From assembly GCA_026018925.1 (NCBI GenBank), contig JAKSZU010000027.1, positions 2,004,829 through 2,068,828 on the forward strand: 64,000 nt of DNA, given 5' to 3'. Origin of the DNA: Tupaia tana. Lineage: Eukaryota; Chordata; Mammalia; Scandentia; Tupaiidae. The notes under the pieces were generated by a model. It had not been told where the DNA came from, searched no databases, and saw nothing but the letters and a program-made list of their open reading frames with translations. This document shows, piece by piece, positions 42,875 through 54,319 of the stretch (its first letter is position 1; each line of letters starts with the position of its first letter). A program made the translations under genes and the position numbers.

Positions 42875-43134
42875 TAAGCTCCTGTTGGTAGTGACAGCCC
42901 ATTTTTGGACGCAGTAAGTATGACTAGAAGAATACCTCTTCATAACTAAGTTCCTTTTCTATATGTGAGGAATTTACACTTCCTTAAAACTGTGAATAAT
43001 AATATCTATTCAGAATTTATTTATGATATGTGTAAGTTTCCTTGATGAGAGATCCTTGTATTATTTAATGGTATAACACATTTGATCATAATGAAGTACT
43101 TATTGCTTTCTGTCTTCAGCACTAAGAAGTCATT
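42875..43134. other. Unique sequence
   Basis: AT-rich; nothing recognised. Confidence 0.4.
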
Positions 43135-43136
43135 CT

Positions 43137-43635
43137 TGGGACCAGCAGGTGGTGTAACGGTTGCGTGTTATAGTCCTGGACCCGGCCGGTTAAGACTCAC
43201 CATGGGCACGTGTGCGTGCATGCCCAAAATCTTGAGGGGAGGGAACCAGCAGTTAGCGTAATGGCTATGTCACTGGACTCCCACGTAGTCGACCACAGTT
43301 CGCGTCCCGGACCCGGTGGCTTAGAACTCACGCCGGGCGCGTGTGTGTGCGTGCCCAAGATCCCGAGAGGAGAATGGAGGAGAAGGGATTGCGGCGTGAC
43401 CATCCCCCCTGGGGGGTGATTTCTCGCTTTCTGTCTCTATGTCTCTCTCTGTCTGTCTGTCTGGCGAGCGCACGTGCCCTATAGCGAAAACCTCTCAAAA
43501 AAAAAAAAAAATCTTGAGGGGAGAATGGAGGAGACGGGACTGTGATGTGGCCATCTCCCTGGGGGATGATCACTTGCTTTCTATCTCTGTCTCTCTGGCA
43601 AGCACACATGCCCTGTAGCAAAAATTTTTCAAAAG
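43137..43635 (+). mobile_element. SINE form A, split by a younger SINE
   Basis: Left part 43,137-43,240 (GGGACCAGCAGGTGGTGTAAC head), right part 43,508-43,635 ending ATGCCCTGTAGCAAAAAT. The two parts join at AAATCTTGAGGGGA. Confidence 0.9.
43241..43507 (+). mobile_element. SINE form A, nested and young
   Basis: Near-consensus copy inserted in the element above; AAATCTTGAGGGGA is the target-site duplication on both sides. Confidence 0.93.
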
Positions 43636-43639
43636 AAAA

Positions 43640-43938
43640 GTAATTCTCATTCTAATTCATAGTGGCATTGTTTTAGACTTGGATTTTTTCTTTAGTTATT
43701 TCCTTGAACTATTCTAAACAATCTCTTCCTTCCTTAGTATTAGTTTTCAGACACTTGCGTATAACTGTTTCCCCAGAGGCCTTTGTTTATAGTCATACAA
43801 TTTTTAGAGCTACAGAAGTCTTTTTATCTCTTCATGATGTCTCCTGCTGCGAGGTCCTGTCTAGATGTGACACCCTGTGACTCTGAGACGCTTCGCTTCG
43901 TGATGAAAGCAGCGCTGTAAACCCCGGGCTTGTCAAGC
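43640..43938. other. Unique sequence
   Basis: Nothing recognised. Confidence 0.4.
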
Positions 43939-43941
43939 TCA

Positions 43942-44042
43942 GAACGATGCAGGGCTGAGGAGGCCTAAACGATGCAGGGCTGAGGAGGCATAGACGATGC
44001 AGGGCTGAGGAGGTAAACGATGCAGGGCTGAGGAGGCGCTGG
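43942..44042 (+). repeat. About 25-bp tandem repeat, four copies
   Basis: GATGCAGGGCTGAGGAGG repeated four times with spacers CCTAAAC, CATAGAC, TAAAC. Confidence 0.95.
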
Positions 44043-45170
44043 GGCAGCGGGGCTGTTATGGCCGCTCCCGTGGCTGGGCCGCAGCTCAGCCTGACGGCAG
44101 GGCTGACCCCCCTTCATTCCTGAAACTGTAAACTCATGAACAAGCCTGTTTCTCAAAAGCACGTCAAGGTGTTCTCCTTCCCCAGAATTCCCCAAGTGTT
44201 TTGACGGTTTTCACGGCATACCCCACCGTGTACACACGGACTCTCCCCACCAGCAGGCGTCCGACTTTCCACGTCCACGTGCTGTTTCCTCCACGTCGGT
44301 CCCGAGTGGGGCTCCTCCTCTGCTCTGCACAGAGGCAGCCTGGGAGCAGGTGTCCTGGCTCGGCGGCCAACCTAGCGGCTAGCGGGGCTGCTCCCGCGGT
44401 GCGGGGCTTCTTGCTGTCTCTGGAGCAGGCGCAATGCAGAGACTACTGCATTTGAAATCCAATAGGCACCAGCTTGGCTAGGACAGCTGAATGGAGAATC
44501 TCAGTTTGCTCATTTTAGACCCGTGAGAGCCAAAGAACGCATCTGAAAGGGACATTACAGGACAGCTTTGCAGTGGCGCCGGCCTGGGCTCTCCTCCCCG
44601 CCTCCTCGAACGCAGAGCTCGCCTGTCCCTGAAGGAGAGCTCACTTCTGACAAGAGTCACGCTCTGCCTTCCCTGCTGAACGGATGGCAGCTCGCGTGCC
44701 CACCAGCCACGGCTGGCCGTTCCCGGGGATCACCGTCCTGTCGAGCCACGCAGGCTAAGGGCATCCACCCGCCCTCCCCAGGCCCTCCCCAGGCGGAGTG
44801 TGCCTGCCTGCCCTCAAGTTACCGTCTCTCAGCGCGGAACTTCCCGAGAAGCCAAGGCTGGCCATTCCCGGGAATCACCGTCCTGTTAGAGCCACACCTG
44901 CCCTCCCCAGGCCCTCCCCAGGCGGAGTGTGCCCGCCCGCCCTCAAGTTACCGTCTCTCAGCGCGGAACTTCCCGTCCCACGCCCTCCTCCATGAGGCCG
45001 GGGTTCTACAAACCGCCTCCCGACGGCAGCTGTCCCCTTAGCCTTGTCCAGTGGAGACAACGGCAGGTGGAAGAGGGAAGAGGGCATTTGTCCCTTCTCT
45101 GCTCTGGCTTTGTTTCCTGCTGTTTTACCCACGCCCTAGCCCACGGTCAGGACCAAATCACACTCATTCT
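44043..45170. other. Unique, GC-moderate sequence with a duplication
   Basis: No gene recognised. Includes a duplicated segment: GGCTGGCC(G/A)TTCCCGGG and CCGTCTCTCAGCGCGGAAC each occur twice between 44,705 and 44,975, spaced about 129-147 bp. Confidence 0.55.
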
Positions 45171-45174
45171 AGCC

Positions 45175-45442
45175 TTTTTTTTTTTTTTTTTTTGAGAGGT
45201 TTTCACTATAGGGCGCGTGCGCTCACCAGACAGACAGAGAGAGACAGAGAGACAGAAAGCGAGAAATCACCCCCCAGGGGGGATGGTCACGCCGCAGTCC
45301 CTTCTCCTCCATTCTCCTCTCGGGATCTTGGGCACGCACACACACGCACCCGGCGTGAGTTTAAGCCACCGGGTCCAGGACGCAAACTGCGGTCGACTAC
45401 TTGGGATTCCAGCGACACAGCCATTACGCTAACTGCTGGTTC
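45175..45442 (-). mobile_element. SINE form A, full length
   Basis: Antisense copy with 18-19 T tail; CACTCATTCTAGCCTTTT / CACTCCTTCTAGCCTTTT as target-site duplication. Confidence 0.93.
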
Positions 45443-45649
45443 CCACTCCTTCTAGCCTTTTAAGCAGAGCAAGTCAGGAAAGAAGCTGAGTGCACCGAGG
45501 CCCCAAGGGACTGAAAGCAGCAGCAGCCGTGAGCGGCCACGCCGTTCCTCCCCGAGGGGCAGGCGGCAGTGGGGCTCCCGTCGGCTGGTCTGTGGCCTCC
45601 AGGCTGCTTGTTCTGTTTTCCTGCAGACTCTGCGTATGGTCCTGTAGCC

Positions 45650-46405
45650 TTTGGCATTTGGTTTTATTAAAGTGTAACACACACTCAGGAAAACATACAC
45701 ATACGTAATCTGTCTTCACACATTGTTTCACATACTGAATTCACCTTCATCTCAGGTGTCCAGATAAAAAGCAGATATTACTAACATCCTAGAAACTTCC
45801 TTAGTCCCCTCCAGCTACTGTCCTCTGCGGTCCAGGGAGCACCACAGCCCTGACGCCGAACATCACAAACCAGCTGGGCCTGTTCTGTTTGGCTTTGTTT
45901 ACTTCATAGAAATAAAACTGTCCCACGCACTGACCAGAGGCCAGCTTAGGCGTGCAGCCCACGTGACGGCCTTAACTGGTCAGTCTCCGGCCCCGTTCTT
46001 CAACCACTACCGCGTGGCCCAAAGCCTCGGGCATACAGAAACAGGCACGTTCTTCACATAAACACACCTGCCTGGCCCGGGGTCGGTGTACAGAGAGATT
46101 CTTCTCAGCAGGATAGCTCACATGCTCAGAAACCCTCTCCTAGGAACCTGGCCAGTTCTGAAGGACACTGGACTGTGTTAGCAGTTCACGTTTTCACTAG
46201 CACGAACAGTGCTGCTATGAACATCGCTATTTATGTTTTGGTGAAGTTTCGTGTATATTTCCGTTGGTGATTACAAACGAGTGGGAATGACAGGTTATAA
46301 CTGGTGGCATTTGTTCAGCTTAATAAAAATGGCCAAAGAGTTTTCCAAAGGGACAGTACTAGCTTATACTCCCAGCATCAGTGTAATATCAGTTTCCAAT
46401 AAAAA
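45650..46405 (-). mobile_element. L1M 3' region
   Basis: Antisense L1 landmarks in order: GTTTTATTAAAGTGTAAC, AACTTCCTTAGTCCCC, GCTGCTATGAACATCGC, AAAGAGTTTTCCAAAGGG, ATACTCCCAGCATCAGTG. Strongly diverged; the middle (45,920-46,140) is less recognisable. Confidence 0.7.
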
Positions 46406-46449
46406 GAAGATGGAGATATAACTGATAATAAGCTGCTTCAGTGTACAGT

Positions 46450-46640
46450 CTTGGAAAGTGTATTTATTTCCTCCATGAGAGATGGACACAGGGGGAGAGA
46501 CAGACAGACTGACTGACCAGCAGGCTCCCTTGTGCAGCAGCCCACCCCTGCACATGCAGGAAGGTCCTGGCATGTGAACCCCAGACTTTTCCCATGTAGA
46601 TGCATGTGTGCTACGGCTTTGTCGCTGTCTGGGCAATCTG
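46450..46640 (-). mobile_element. Old SINE, family C
   Basis: TTTATTTCCTCCATGAGAG, then diverged tRNA-like GGCATGTGAACCCCAGAC. Confidence 0.55.
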
Positions 46641-46644
46641 ATAA

Positions 46645-47158
46645 ATTTTGACCTACGTATAGTCAAAAGACTCTGCCACAGCAACACAATGGATGCATAT
46701 TCAACTCCAAAAGTTTCCTTTCATTTAATTCTCTGAATTTGTTTCGTCTTAAAATCAGCCGGAATCTCTTTCTGTTGCTTACAGCTGAATCTTCCAAGAT
46801 GATCTATTTGCATCTTGAATTTTCTTGCATTTGAGCTCAGCTCGGTTCCCTGCGTTTCTTTCTACTCCAATACACTTTTGCTGAGCGTGCACAGTGCACG
46901 CCAGGCACATCGACTGACCTCCCCTGTGTAAGCGGCTTGGCCGGATTCCAGCTTGTCTTGGTGCAGCTGTGTCCTCAGGGCTCCTGTGAGTCAGCACCCC
47001 TTAATCTCCAGCTCTCCTCACACACTTCTTCCTGGTCCCAGTTATTCCTGGATTGCCCAGAATGGAGCTTCTCTAGGTCAAAGCCTGACAGGCTGCCCTG
47101 GATGTTAAGAGAAAGCGTGTCTTCTTCACCTCTTCAATACGTTGCTTAGATCAATGCC
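46645..47158. other. Unique sequence
   Basis: Nothing recognised. Confidence 0.4.
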
Positions 47159-47159
47159 G

Positions 47160-47545
47160 CGAGTTAAATTGTGCCCCGCGTCCCCGTGCCCAGGACCTCA
47201 GAATGGACTTTATGTGGAGATAGGTCTTTACAGAGGCATCGAGTTAAAATGAGCTTAGGATGGGTCCAATACGTCTGTACCTTACTGACAGGGATGCGCA
47301 CACGTGGCAGGTACTGGACAAGACACAAAGACACGCACAGACAAACGGAAGGAAGGTGGTATGAGGAGACAGAGCGGGAAGATGGCGCTCTGCAAGCCGA
47401 GGAGAGACCTGGAGCAGAGCCTTCCCTCGCAGCCCTCAGGAGGAGCCGGCCATGGCTACACCCCAAAGCTGTGGGACTGTGCGTGTCTGTGTCTCAGCCA
47501 CACACTGTGGTCCTGCCAGTCCAGCCTGCTGATGAGGAACGAAGT
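47160..47545 (+). mobile_element. Solo MLT1A-like LTR (ERVL-MaLR)
   Basis: Sense landmarks in order: AGGACCTCAGAATGGAC, GGAGATAGGTCTTTACAG, GAAGATGGCGCTCTGCAAG, CTTCCCTCGCAGCCCTCAGG and a right end CACACTGTGGTCCTGCC. Looks near full length but broken and old; no internal viral region. Confidence 0.7.
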
Positions 47546-47864
47546 CGGCGTCTCCAAGGAGCTCCGTTCCCACACACCTCCCTCTGGCTAGTTGGACCCA
47601 CTAATCTCCACCTCCTCTCTCGGTCTCCCGGCCTGAAGTTGAACGTATTTTCACAAACCGCATCGTTTTTCTCCCAGGGCCTCAGCGGAGCCACAGGAGT
47701 CGATACGGACTGCGTCCTGGCAGTGAGCCCACGACCGCCCTCCGGACCCGGCTCTGCTGTTCACGAGTCCTGGTCTCCAGAAGATCAAAGATGCCCTTCC
47801 GTGTCTCTGGCCCACCCCTCACTTCCATGGACTGCTGTCACTCCCCCGTCTGCAGAAGCCGCCT

Positions 47865-47945
47865 TTCTTCTTGTTTTTTTAAACAGTAGGATAAAGTCCA
47901 TAGAACATAAAATTGACCATCTTAATCTTTTTTCAAGTGTACCTT
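47865..47945 (-). mobile_element. L1M fragment
   Basis: ACATAAAATTGACCATCTT + AATC and TCAAGTGTACC match antisense old-L1 3' sequence. Confidence 0.6.
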
Positions 47946-47949
47946 CGGT

Positions 47950-49250
47950 GGCTCCTCCTCCCATCCGACTGTCGCCTGGCCGAATCCCTTCGTCAGAGAG
48001 AAGTCCGGTCCAGAGCAGTGACTGCTGCTCCATTTTCCTGCCTCGCCGTCAGGTGACGGTGTAAGTAACCAACCCATCCCTTTTCCAACCAAGAGAGCAA
48101 GATGAGAGGGTAGCACTTGGGCTATTATTTCAGGAAGGGTTCAGCGCTTCAACACCATTGCCTGCTCGTAATCATCATGGCTCAATCTGTCAGCATGCAG
48201 CAAAGAGAAGCAACATGTTCAAGCTATCTTCCTGCTCATACAAGAATGTCCAGCAAGTGGCCCCTTCCCGTCCCCGAAGAGAGCAGCAGCCACAGGGCCC
48301 CCGAATGCCACTGGGGAGCTCAGGGTGGGGCCCTTCAGTTCCAGCACTGAGCGGCTCTGTGCGTTTTCCATCACAGAGTCGACGGGGCTTTTCTTCTGAA
48401 AGCTTTGCGCAGTGCCCCGCAGGACAGCTGCTTTGATTACCCGGCGATTTACGGCCCTTCTCGTTTGCTTCTCGGATCTCCTTTTTCCAGGTTATACGGC
48501 GCTCTCCTCTTACCCTGTTGCCTCAAAGCAATCTTCCTTATCATCTCCCCGAAGCTCAAGGCCCATTTTCGTTATGCACTTAGGGTTCTCCTAAACAGCG
48601 ATTGTTCTCTTTCTCTTTCCTCTCTCCGTGCTCTTCCCACTCCCTCCCTCCGTCTCTTTCTTTCATCCTTCCTTCCCTCCTTTCTTCTCTTTGCTGTTCT
48701 TCCTAGAGTTAACGTTTTCATCATAGAGGCAGATTCTGCAGAAACACCGAGTGCTCTAACTCAGTAATGATTCTGTACTAGACAAAACAGTGTATCGTTG
48801 GCCTCCTGTGTGCCTCGCTAGCACGTGCAGTCGTTCCTGTGAACGACAGAGGTTCGGGTGGTCATCACCTCAGTAGCCCTGATGCGTCTGAACACAATCA
48901 CACCAAAGTGCAGAGACTGAGAGGCGTATGAGCAGGGCGCCGGAAGCAAGCCTGAGACGAAGACTGAGCACGCGTGGTTTTCAGGAGGACGTGAGGAGAC
49001 AGAATAGTGCAGATCAAATGACACTAGTTAGAACAGAACAAACCAAATGACACGGTTCTAGTCTAGGCTTATTGCATAGTCATTCATGCAGCCGTGCCCC
49101 TTACCCATGCCACATTCCCGAAGCACCCATGGGCTAGAACCCAGGGCTGGACTGCAGCCCTGAGACCGGCCTGATGTTCTGGCTCTTCTCTACCCAGAAC
49201 AATGGTAGTAATGTTAATAATGCAATAAAGAAGCTACTATTTTGGCAAGA
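47950..49250. other. Unique sequence
   Basis: No gene recognised. A pyrimidine-rich stretch runs 48,600-48,712. Confidence 0.4.
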
Positions 49251-49254
49251 ACAA

Positions 49255-49350
49255 TGATTTCATTTGATGATTAACCTCACCTATAAGCAGGCATTATTAT
49301 CCCCATTTTATAAATGAGAAAAGTCAAACTCAGAGAAAAGGGGAAACTTG
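49255..49350 (-). mobile_element. MIR fragment
   Basis: ATTATTATCCCCATTTTATA and ATGAGAAAAGTCAAACTCAG, antisense MIR. Confidence 0.75.
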
Positions 49351-49357
49351 TCCTAGG

Positions 49358-49665
49358 CTGCTGCAGTCATTTTCTGTTGCTGCATAACAAATCTCCACAA
49401 ACTTAGTGGCTGCAGACATGCATCTGTGCACTAACTCGCGTTTCCACGGTGGGGCCTGGGCCCAGCCCGTCTAGTTCCCCTCGGTATCCCCCAAGACTGA
49501 GGAAGACTCTGCTTCACATGCAGTCGGGGTGTTTAAGTTCATTTTCTTGCAGCTGTCCGGCTGAGGGCTCAGCTTCTACTGGCCGCCAGCTGGAGGCCTC
49601 TCCCAGGTCCTCGACTCTGCCCCCGGTTCCCTGCCACCGGCCCTCTTCACAGGCAGTTCACGCCA
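49358..49665 (-). mobile_element. Probable MLT1-type LTR (ERVL-MaLR)
   Basis: TTTCTGTTGCTGCATAAC and CCACAAACTTAGTGGCTGC, then a GC-rich body ending CTGGCCGCCAGCTGGAGGC, as in a common mammalian LTR read in antisense. Broken, old; the exact subfamily is uncertain. Confidence 0.5.
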
Positions 49666-49687
49666 CTGCTTTTCCTTTTCCTTTCTG

Positions 49688-49713
49688 TCTTCTTCTCTCT
49701 CTCTCTCTCTTTT

Positions 49714-49758
<45 letters not shown>

Positions 49759-49814
49759 TTTTCTTTCTTTTTCTCTTTCTTTCTTTCTCTCTTTCTCTCT
49801 CTCTCTCTCTTTCT

Positions 49815-49874
<60 letters not shown>

Positions 49875-49917
49875 TCCTTCTTTCTTTCTTTCTTTCTCTT
49901 CTTCTTCTACTTCTTTT
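49688..49917 (+). repeat. Long pyrimidine tract, (CT)n and (CTTT)n
   Basis: About 230 bp of almost pure C/T including long TTTC tetranucleotide runs at 49,812-49,900. It adjoins the tail of the following antisense SINE, so it probably grew from the SINE's poly(A). Confidence 0.95.
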
Positions 49918-50160
49918 TTCCCTATAGGATGCATTTACTCGCCAAAGAGACAGAAAGAGACACTGAGAGGAGAGAGGAAAGTGAGAACTCACCTCCCGGG
50001 GGGATGGCCACACCGCAATCCCTTCTACCCCACTCTCCTCCTGAGATTTTGAACATGCACACATATGTGCTTAGAGTGATCTTCAAGCCACCAGGGACTT
50101 GAAACACTGTCGCCATGTGGGAGTCCAATGCCTTAACCACTATGCCACCTGCTGGCCCTT
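49915..50160 (-). mobile_element. SINE form A
   Basis: Antisense copy, TTCCCTATAGGATGCATTT to TATGCCACCTGCTGGCCC. Confidence 0.88.
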
Positions 50161-50164
50161 AACG

Positions 50165-50705
50165 CTTTGTTTTGTCAGGATCTAGAGACTCTCACTGTGG
50201 TTTTCTATGAAGATGTCTTCTATGGCGGCACGATCATGGGTGTGCACTGTATCACCCTTGTGTATCGTGCGATGTCATTGCAGTAAGGAATCCGTACGTT
50301 CGAGGTGTCCTGTTGATTAAAAGCAAGGCGCAGGTCCCGCTTGTGCTCACAGAGAGGGAGGATACCAGCGCGTGACTCATTGCAGGTCACACAGCTGCGA
50401 CGTAGCAGCCCAGGCATCAGAGTGCTGGGGAAGGGCCTTTCTCACCTGGTTTGCTGCTGTGGCCACTGAGACTGGAGACATCTTTGACACTGCCCTCAGG
50501 CCATGCTCACGGTTCTCTGTGATCAGCCCTCAGAGCGCTCTAAGAGGGTGGGACACAGCTGCTTGTCCCAGAGCGTGACGAGCACAGTGCCCGGTCTGTT
50601 GGGAGACCCCAGCTGGGTCACGGCAGTGCAACCAGAACAGCCCTCGGGCAAGGCAGGCCAGTACACGGTGCAAACCCGAGGCTCTGCTATGGGGCGGAAC
50701 CGTTT
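50165..50705. other. Unique sequence
   Basis: Nothing recognised. Confidence 0.4.
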
Positions 50706-50708
50706 CTA

Positions 50709-51130
50709 CAAGGCCACCTACTGTGTGTCAGTGCATGCAGACAAAGAGTCTCCAAGGCCACCTACTGTGCGTCAGTGCATCCAGACAAAGAGTCTCCAAG
50801 GCCACCTACTGTGTGTCAGTGCACACAGACAAAGAGTCTCCAAGGCCACCTACTGTGTGTCAGTGCACGCAAAGAGTCTCCAAGGCCACCTACTGTGTGT
50901 TGGTGCACGCAGACAGAGTCTCCAAGGCCACCTACTGTGTGTCGGTGCACGCAGACAGAGTCTCCAAGGCCACCTACTGGGTGTTGGTGCACGCAAAGAG
51001 ACTCCAAGGCCACCTACTGTGTGTCGGTGCACGCAGACAAAGAGTCTCCAAGGCCACCTACTGTGTGTCGGTGCACGCAGACAAAGAGTCTCCAAAGCCA
51101 CCTACTATGTGTTGGTGCATGCAAACAAAG
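50709..51130 (+). repeat. 44-bp minisatellite with shortened units, about 10 units
   Basis: Unit AAGGCCACCTACTGTGTGTC + AGTGCATGCAGACAAAGAGTCTCC. Some units lack 3 or 6 bp in the GCAGACAAAGAG segment. An open frame runs through it on the plus strand but switches residue pattern with each length change; no gene called. Confidence 0.95.
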
Positions 51131-51131
51131 A

Positions 51132-51985
51132 GCTAATGTCCGAAGAAGAAAAGGACAGACTGCTGTTTTTCAGTTTAAACAAGTTCGGAAATATTCCTAT
51201 CTGGATAGAATTTGATTTCCTTTCCCAGTGAAATGCGAGGGAGCTAGATCAGCCCTGAAGATGACTGTCGATGCATTAGACTCTTTTGTTGCAGAGTCAC
51301 GCCCCTTTTTATTTCTGGGAAGACAGGCCATGTCACCAATCGCTTACAATGGCCTTGTCACAAAGGCTGCCAGGTAGCTATGGAGGTGCCCGAGTTCCTG
51401 GCCCTTCTCTATTTTAATTTTCCGAACAGTGGCACAGTGGAGATCTGATTTGGTGAGCGGACTCCTTAGAGAGCTTTGTCTGCTGTTTATTAGCTTGTGA
51501 TGAAAAACAACTCTGCAGAAGCATAAAGTGTGTTCTACTCCTATGTCTGAGATAGATTCTAGGTTCATTGAAACTCATAAAAAAAAAGAAGATATCTCAA
51601 AAAGGCAATACAACCCAAGCTGGTCTTGACAGAGAATTGGGGTTGCTTTAGCAGGTGCACTGAAGTTTTATGTTTTTCCTTTTTTTATCACAAGTAAGTT
51701 AGGCAGCCCAAATCTAATTTTTAATATGCCAGTGCACTGTACAGCGCTCCCATCAATCATAGCAGGGTACTGTCACGGTAAGAAAGGGCGAGGGATTGAA
51801 CGGAGGGAATTTATTCAAGTACGTGGACGCAGACGCAGTGCTGCATGTGAAGCTCGAGTCTGTAAAACACTCTCAAGTCTGTCACATAAGACAAGGCATT
51901 TACTTTCTACTTCCCAAATGTTTAAAAATACATACAATTTATTGGACAAAATCATATTGCTTTTTCAACTGCTTTTATTATTTTT
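51132..51985. other. Unique sequence
   Basis: Nothing recognised. Confidence 0.4.
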
Positions 51986-51989
51986 ATTT

Positions 51990-52205
51990 CTGTAGTTTTG
52001 GCTGTAAGGCACATGCACTCATCAGAGAGAGAGAGAGAAATTACCCCGGGGGGGATGACCGCGCCTCAAGGCCTTCTCTCCATTCTCCTGGGCTCTCGAG
52101 CACCACGCACACACACCTGACTTTCAAGGCCCCAGGTTCAGGACTCAAACCTCGGTCGGCCGTGTGGGAATCCAGCGATGTAACCACTGCTCCGTCCACG
52201 CTCCT
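51990..52205 (-). mobile_element. SINE form A, older copy
   Basis: Antisense, TTTTGGCTGTAAGGCACATG to GATGTAACCACTGCTCCG. Confidence 0.75.
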
Positions 52206-52209
52206 CCCA

Positions 52210-52820
52210 ACTCCTCTGTGACACAGACCCACGGTGGGAATGCAGCTGTTATTCTGGGAGGTGATTCCTAATTTGGTGGTGAGGCCAGCTGGGGCCGGGG
52301 GAGAGGAAGAGAGACAATTCAAATCCAGAAATTCAGACCCAATGTGACTGGGTGTGGGTGAGGAGCAGGCCATGATATCCCCCTCTGACCTCCACCTCAA
52401 GCCCATACTGGGTAAGCTGTGGAGTAAGGAGAGAGGGGGAGATTGGTAATTGCATGATCTCTTGGGATACCGTCTGGCAGGGCGAAGGCAGAGAGGACAA
52501 AGAAACCAGTCAGGAGCGGCGGTGGCTTCGATGTCGCTGTCTGGCAACGTGACAGTAGACAGCTGGCCTCTGGAGGCACAAATTTACCCCTCGCAGCACT
52601 CTGGGGAGCGAATGACATCGTTCTCATTCCGTAGGGGACAAGGCCGAAGCACGTGTCCCTCCACGGCTGCTGGAGCTTCAGGAGCAGGTGAGGCTGCAGT
52701 GACCCCGCACGCCCGGGCCCAGAGCCACGCACTTCCGCACCGGGGCCGTCCTGCACACTGACAGCTCCGTAGTCAGAAAACTCACCTGTGTCTGTCAGTT
52801 CTGATAGGCACCTATATGCA
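52210..52820. other. Unique sequence
   Basis: GC-moderate; no gene or repeat recognised. Confidence 0.4.
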
Positions 52821-52824
52821 TTTT

Positions 52825-53070
52825 AGTTTTTAATTTAATTGTCAGAGGGCACATGTGCTCACCAGCTGAAGGGAGAAATAAAGCACTCCCGATGGGGTGT
52901 GGCCACACTGCGACCCCCTTTCCTCCATTCCTCCATCCCATCAGGATCTTGGGCACACACACACGATGCCTGCATGTCTCTTAAGCCACCCACACCGGGC
53001 CTCGAACCGTAGTTGGCCATGTGGGACCCAACTCCTGGTGCCTAACACCCAACTCCGCCGCCAGGCCATG
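52825..53070 (-). mobile_element. SINE form A, old
   Basis: Antisense, GTCAGAGGGCACATGTGC to ACTCCGCCGCCAGGCC, diverged; CCTGGTGCCTAACACCC is partly duplicated. Confidence 0.6.
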
Positions 53071-53074
53071 AAAT

Positions 53075-54010
53075 GTATAATGTGAGGGTAGCTATAATTC
53101 ACGAGCCACAGCTGTGTGCTAGAAGTTTCTTCCTGGTAATGAAGGGTCTTCCCGGGACTGGGCCTGGCCACTCGGTGCTCATATTGAAACAATCTGTTCC
53201 CTGAAAAGCGAACCGAGCGGTGCTGAGCTGACAGAGAAAAGCTGAAGCCAGACTGAGGACGACAGTAAAACGAGGCTGAACAGTGTGGCGTTACTTTACC
53301 GAGGAGAACATAAGGCCATGAGGAGAGGATGTCTGACTCGGAGGGGGTCATCCTATGAGCCTTTGTGAGCTGGATCTTGGGTTCTACTGAAAGCCTACAT
53401 AATGCAAGTAGAATCCGTTTTGCTTCTTAAAATGTTTGAATCGAGCCTCGTGTAGCTCTTACCCGCTCCTCTGACGACAGCCTCCACGGAAATGCTGTCA
53501 GCTTATTCTGGCCCCCAGGACGGCCCAGATCTGAGTTTTCTATAAATCCACGGTTCTGGATTGGAAGGAAATTGCATGCGATTGGTTTTCATTTTGCTTC
53601 CTCCAAATAATGGCTTCTATCCAGGGTAGATAAGAGGCCGATTTGCTCGTGGGCCCCAACTTCTCTCCTCCCTCCTCTCATTCTCTTGAAGTCTCACCCA
53701 CACGTCCTCCATTTGTGAAAGGACACGCCCATTCCAGTCCCACTGTCCCTGCTCCCCGTGACCGTGTTAGACTCACCCCTGTTACTGTCTCTGTGCATCC
53801 AGTTCATGCTCCCCTCCTTCACCCTGCACCATCGGACGTGGGCCGGGGGAGCAGCGACCGCCTCATGTCCGGAGGGAGATGCCAAGAACGCTGGCTGGGG
53901 CTGAGACGCTGAACAATACCTGCAGCCTCCTTTCCCCACATGTTGAGTGTGACATATTTACGTAATTTTATTGCTCAATTAAATTTTCTATAATACCAAA
54001 CGTTAAATAC
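53075..54010. other. Unique sequence, part possibly regulatory
   Basis: At 53,400-53,640 there is a repeat-free stretch with TTGCATGCGATTGGTTTTC (inverted CCAAT-like) and GTAGATAAGAGG (GATA). No gene seen. Confidence 0.35.
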
Positions 54011-54013
54011 ATA

Positions 54014-54242
54014 CAGGCCAGCGCCGTAGCACCGTGGTTAAGCGCTGTGTGCTGGGAGCTGGCTCCCACATGGCCAGCCATGGTCCGAATCCCCGAGAGG
54101 CTGGAGAGCCATGCTGGGCACGGGGGTGCTCAGGCTCTCGATGGGAAGGAGAGGTGGAGGGAAGGGACTGCGGCACGGCCACCTCCCCTGCAGATGCTTG
54201 CCCTCTATCTCTGTAAGCACACATGCCTTCTGACAATTAGAG
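54014..54242 (+). mobile_element. Old SINE
   Basis: Head GCCAGCGCCGTAGCACCG + TGG, GGTCCGAATCCCCGAGAGG B-box region, tail AATTAGAGAAAAGATAAG. Confidence 0.6.
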
Positions 54243-54319
54243 AAAAGATAAGCCATTACATGTTCATACAGACATGAACCAGAAAGGGACGTGAGAAAAG
54301 AAAAATCGGTTTTGTTTTT

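Noticed and set aside
49576-50064. Lys/Arg/Glu-rich open frame on the minus strand
   Set aside because: Translation of the (GA/GAAA)n tract and the neighbouring SINE.
50709-51130. CRISPR-like array
   Set aside because: Units are contiguous tandem repeats with no unique spacers, in a eukaryotic setting.
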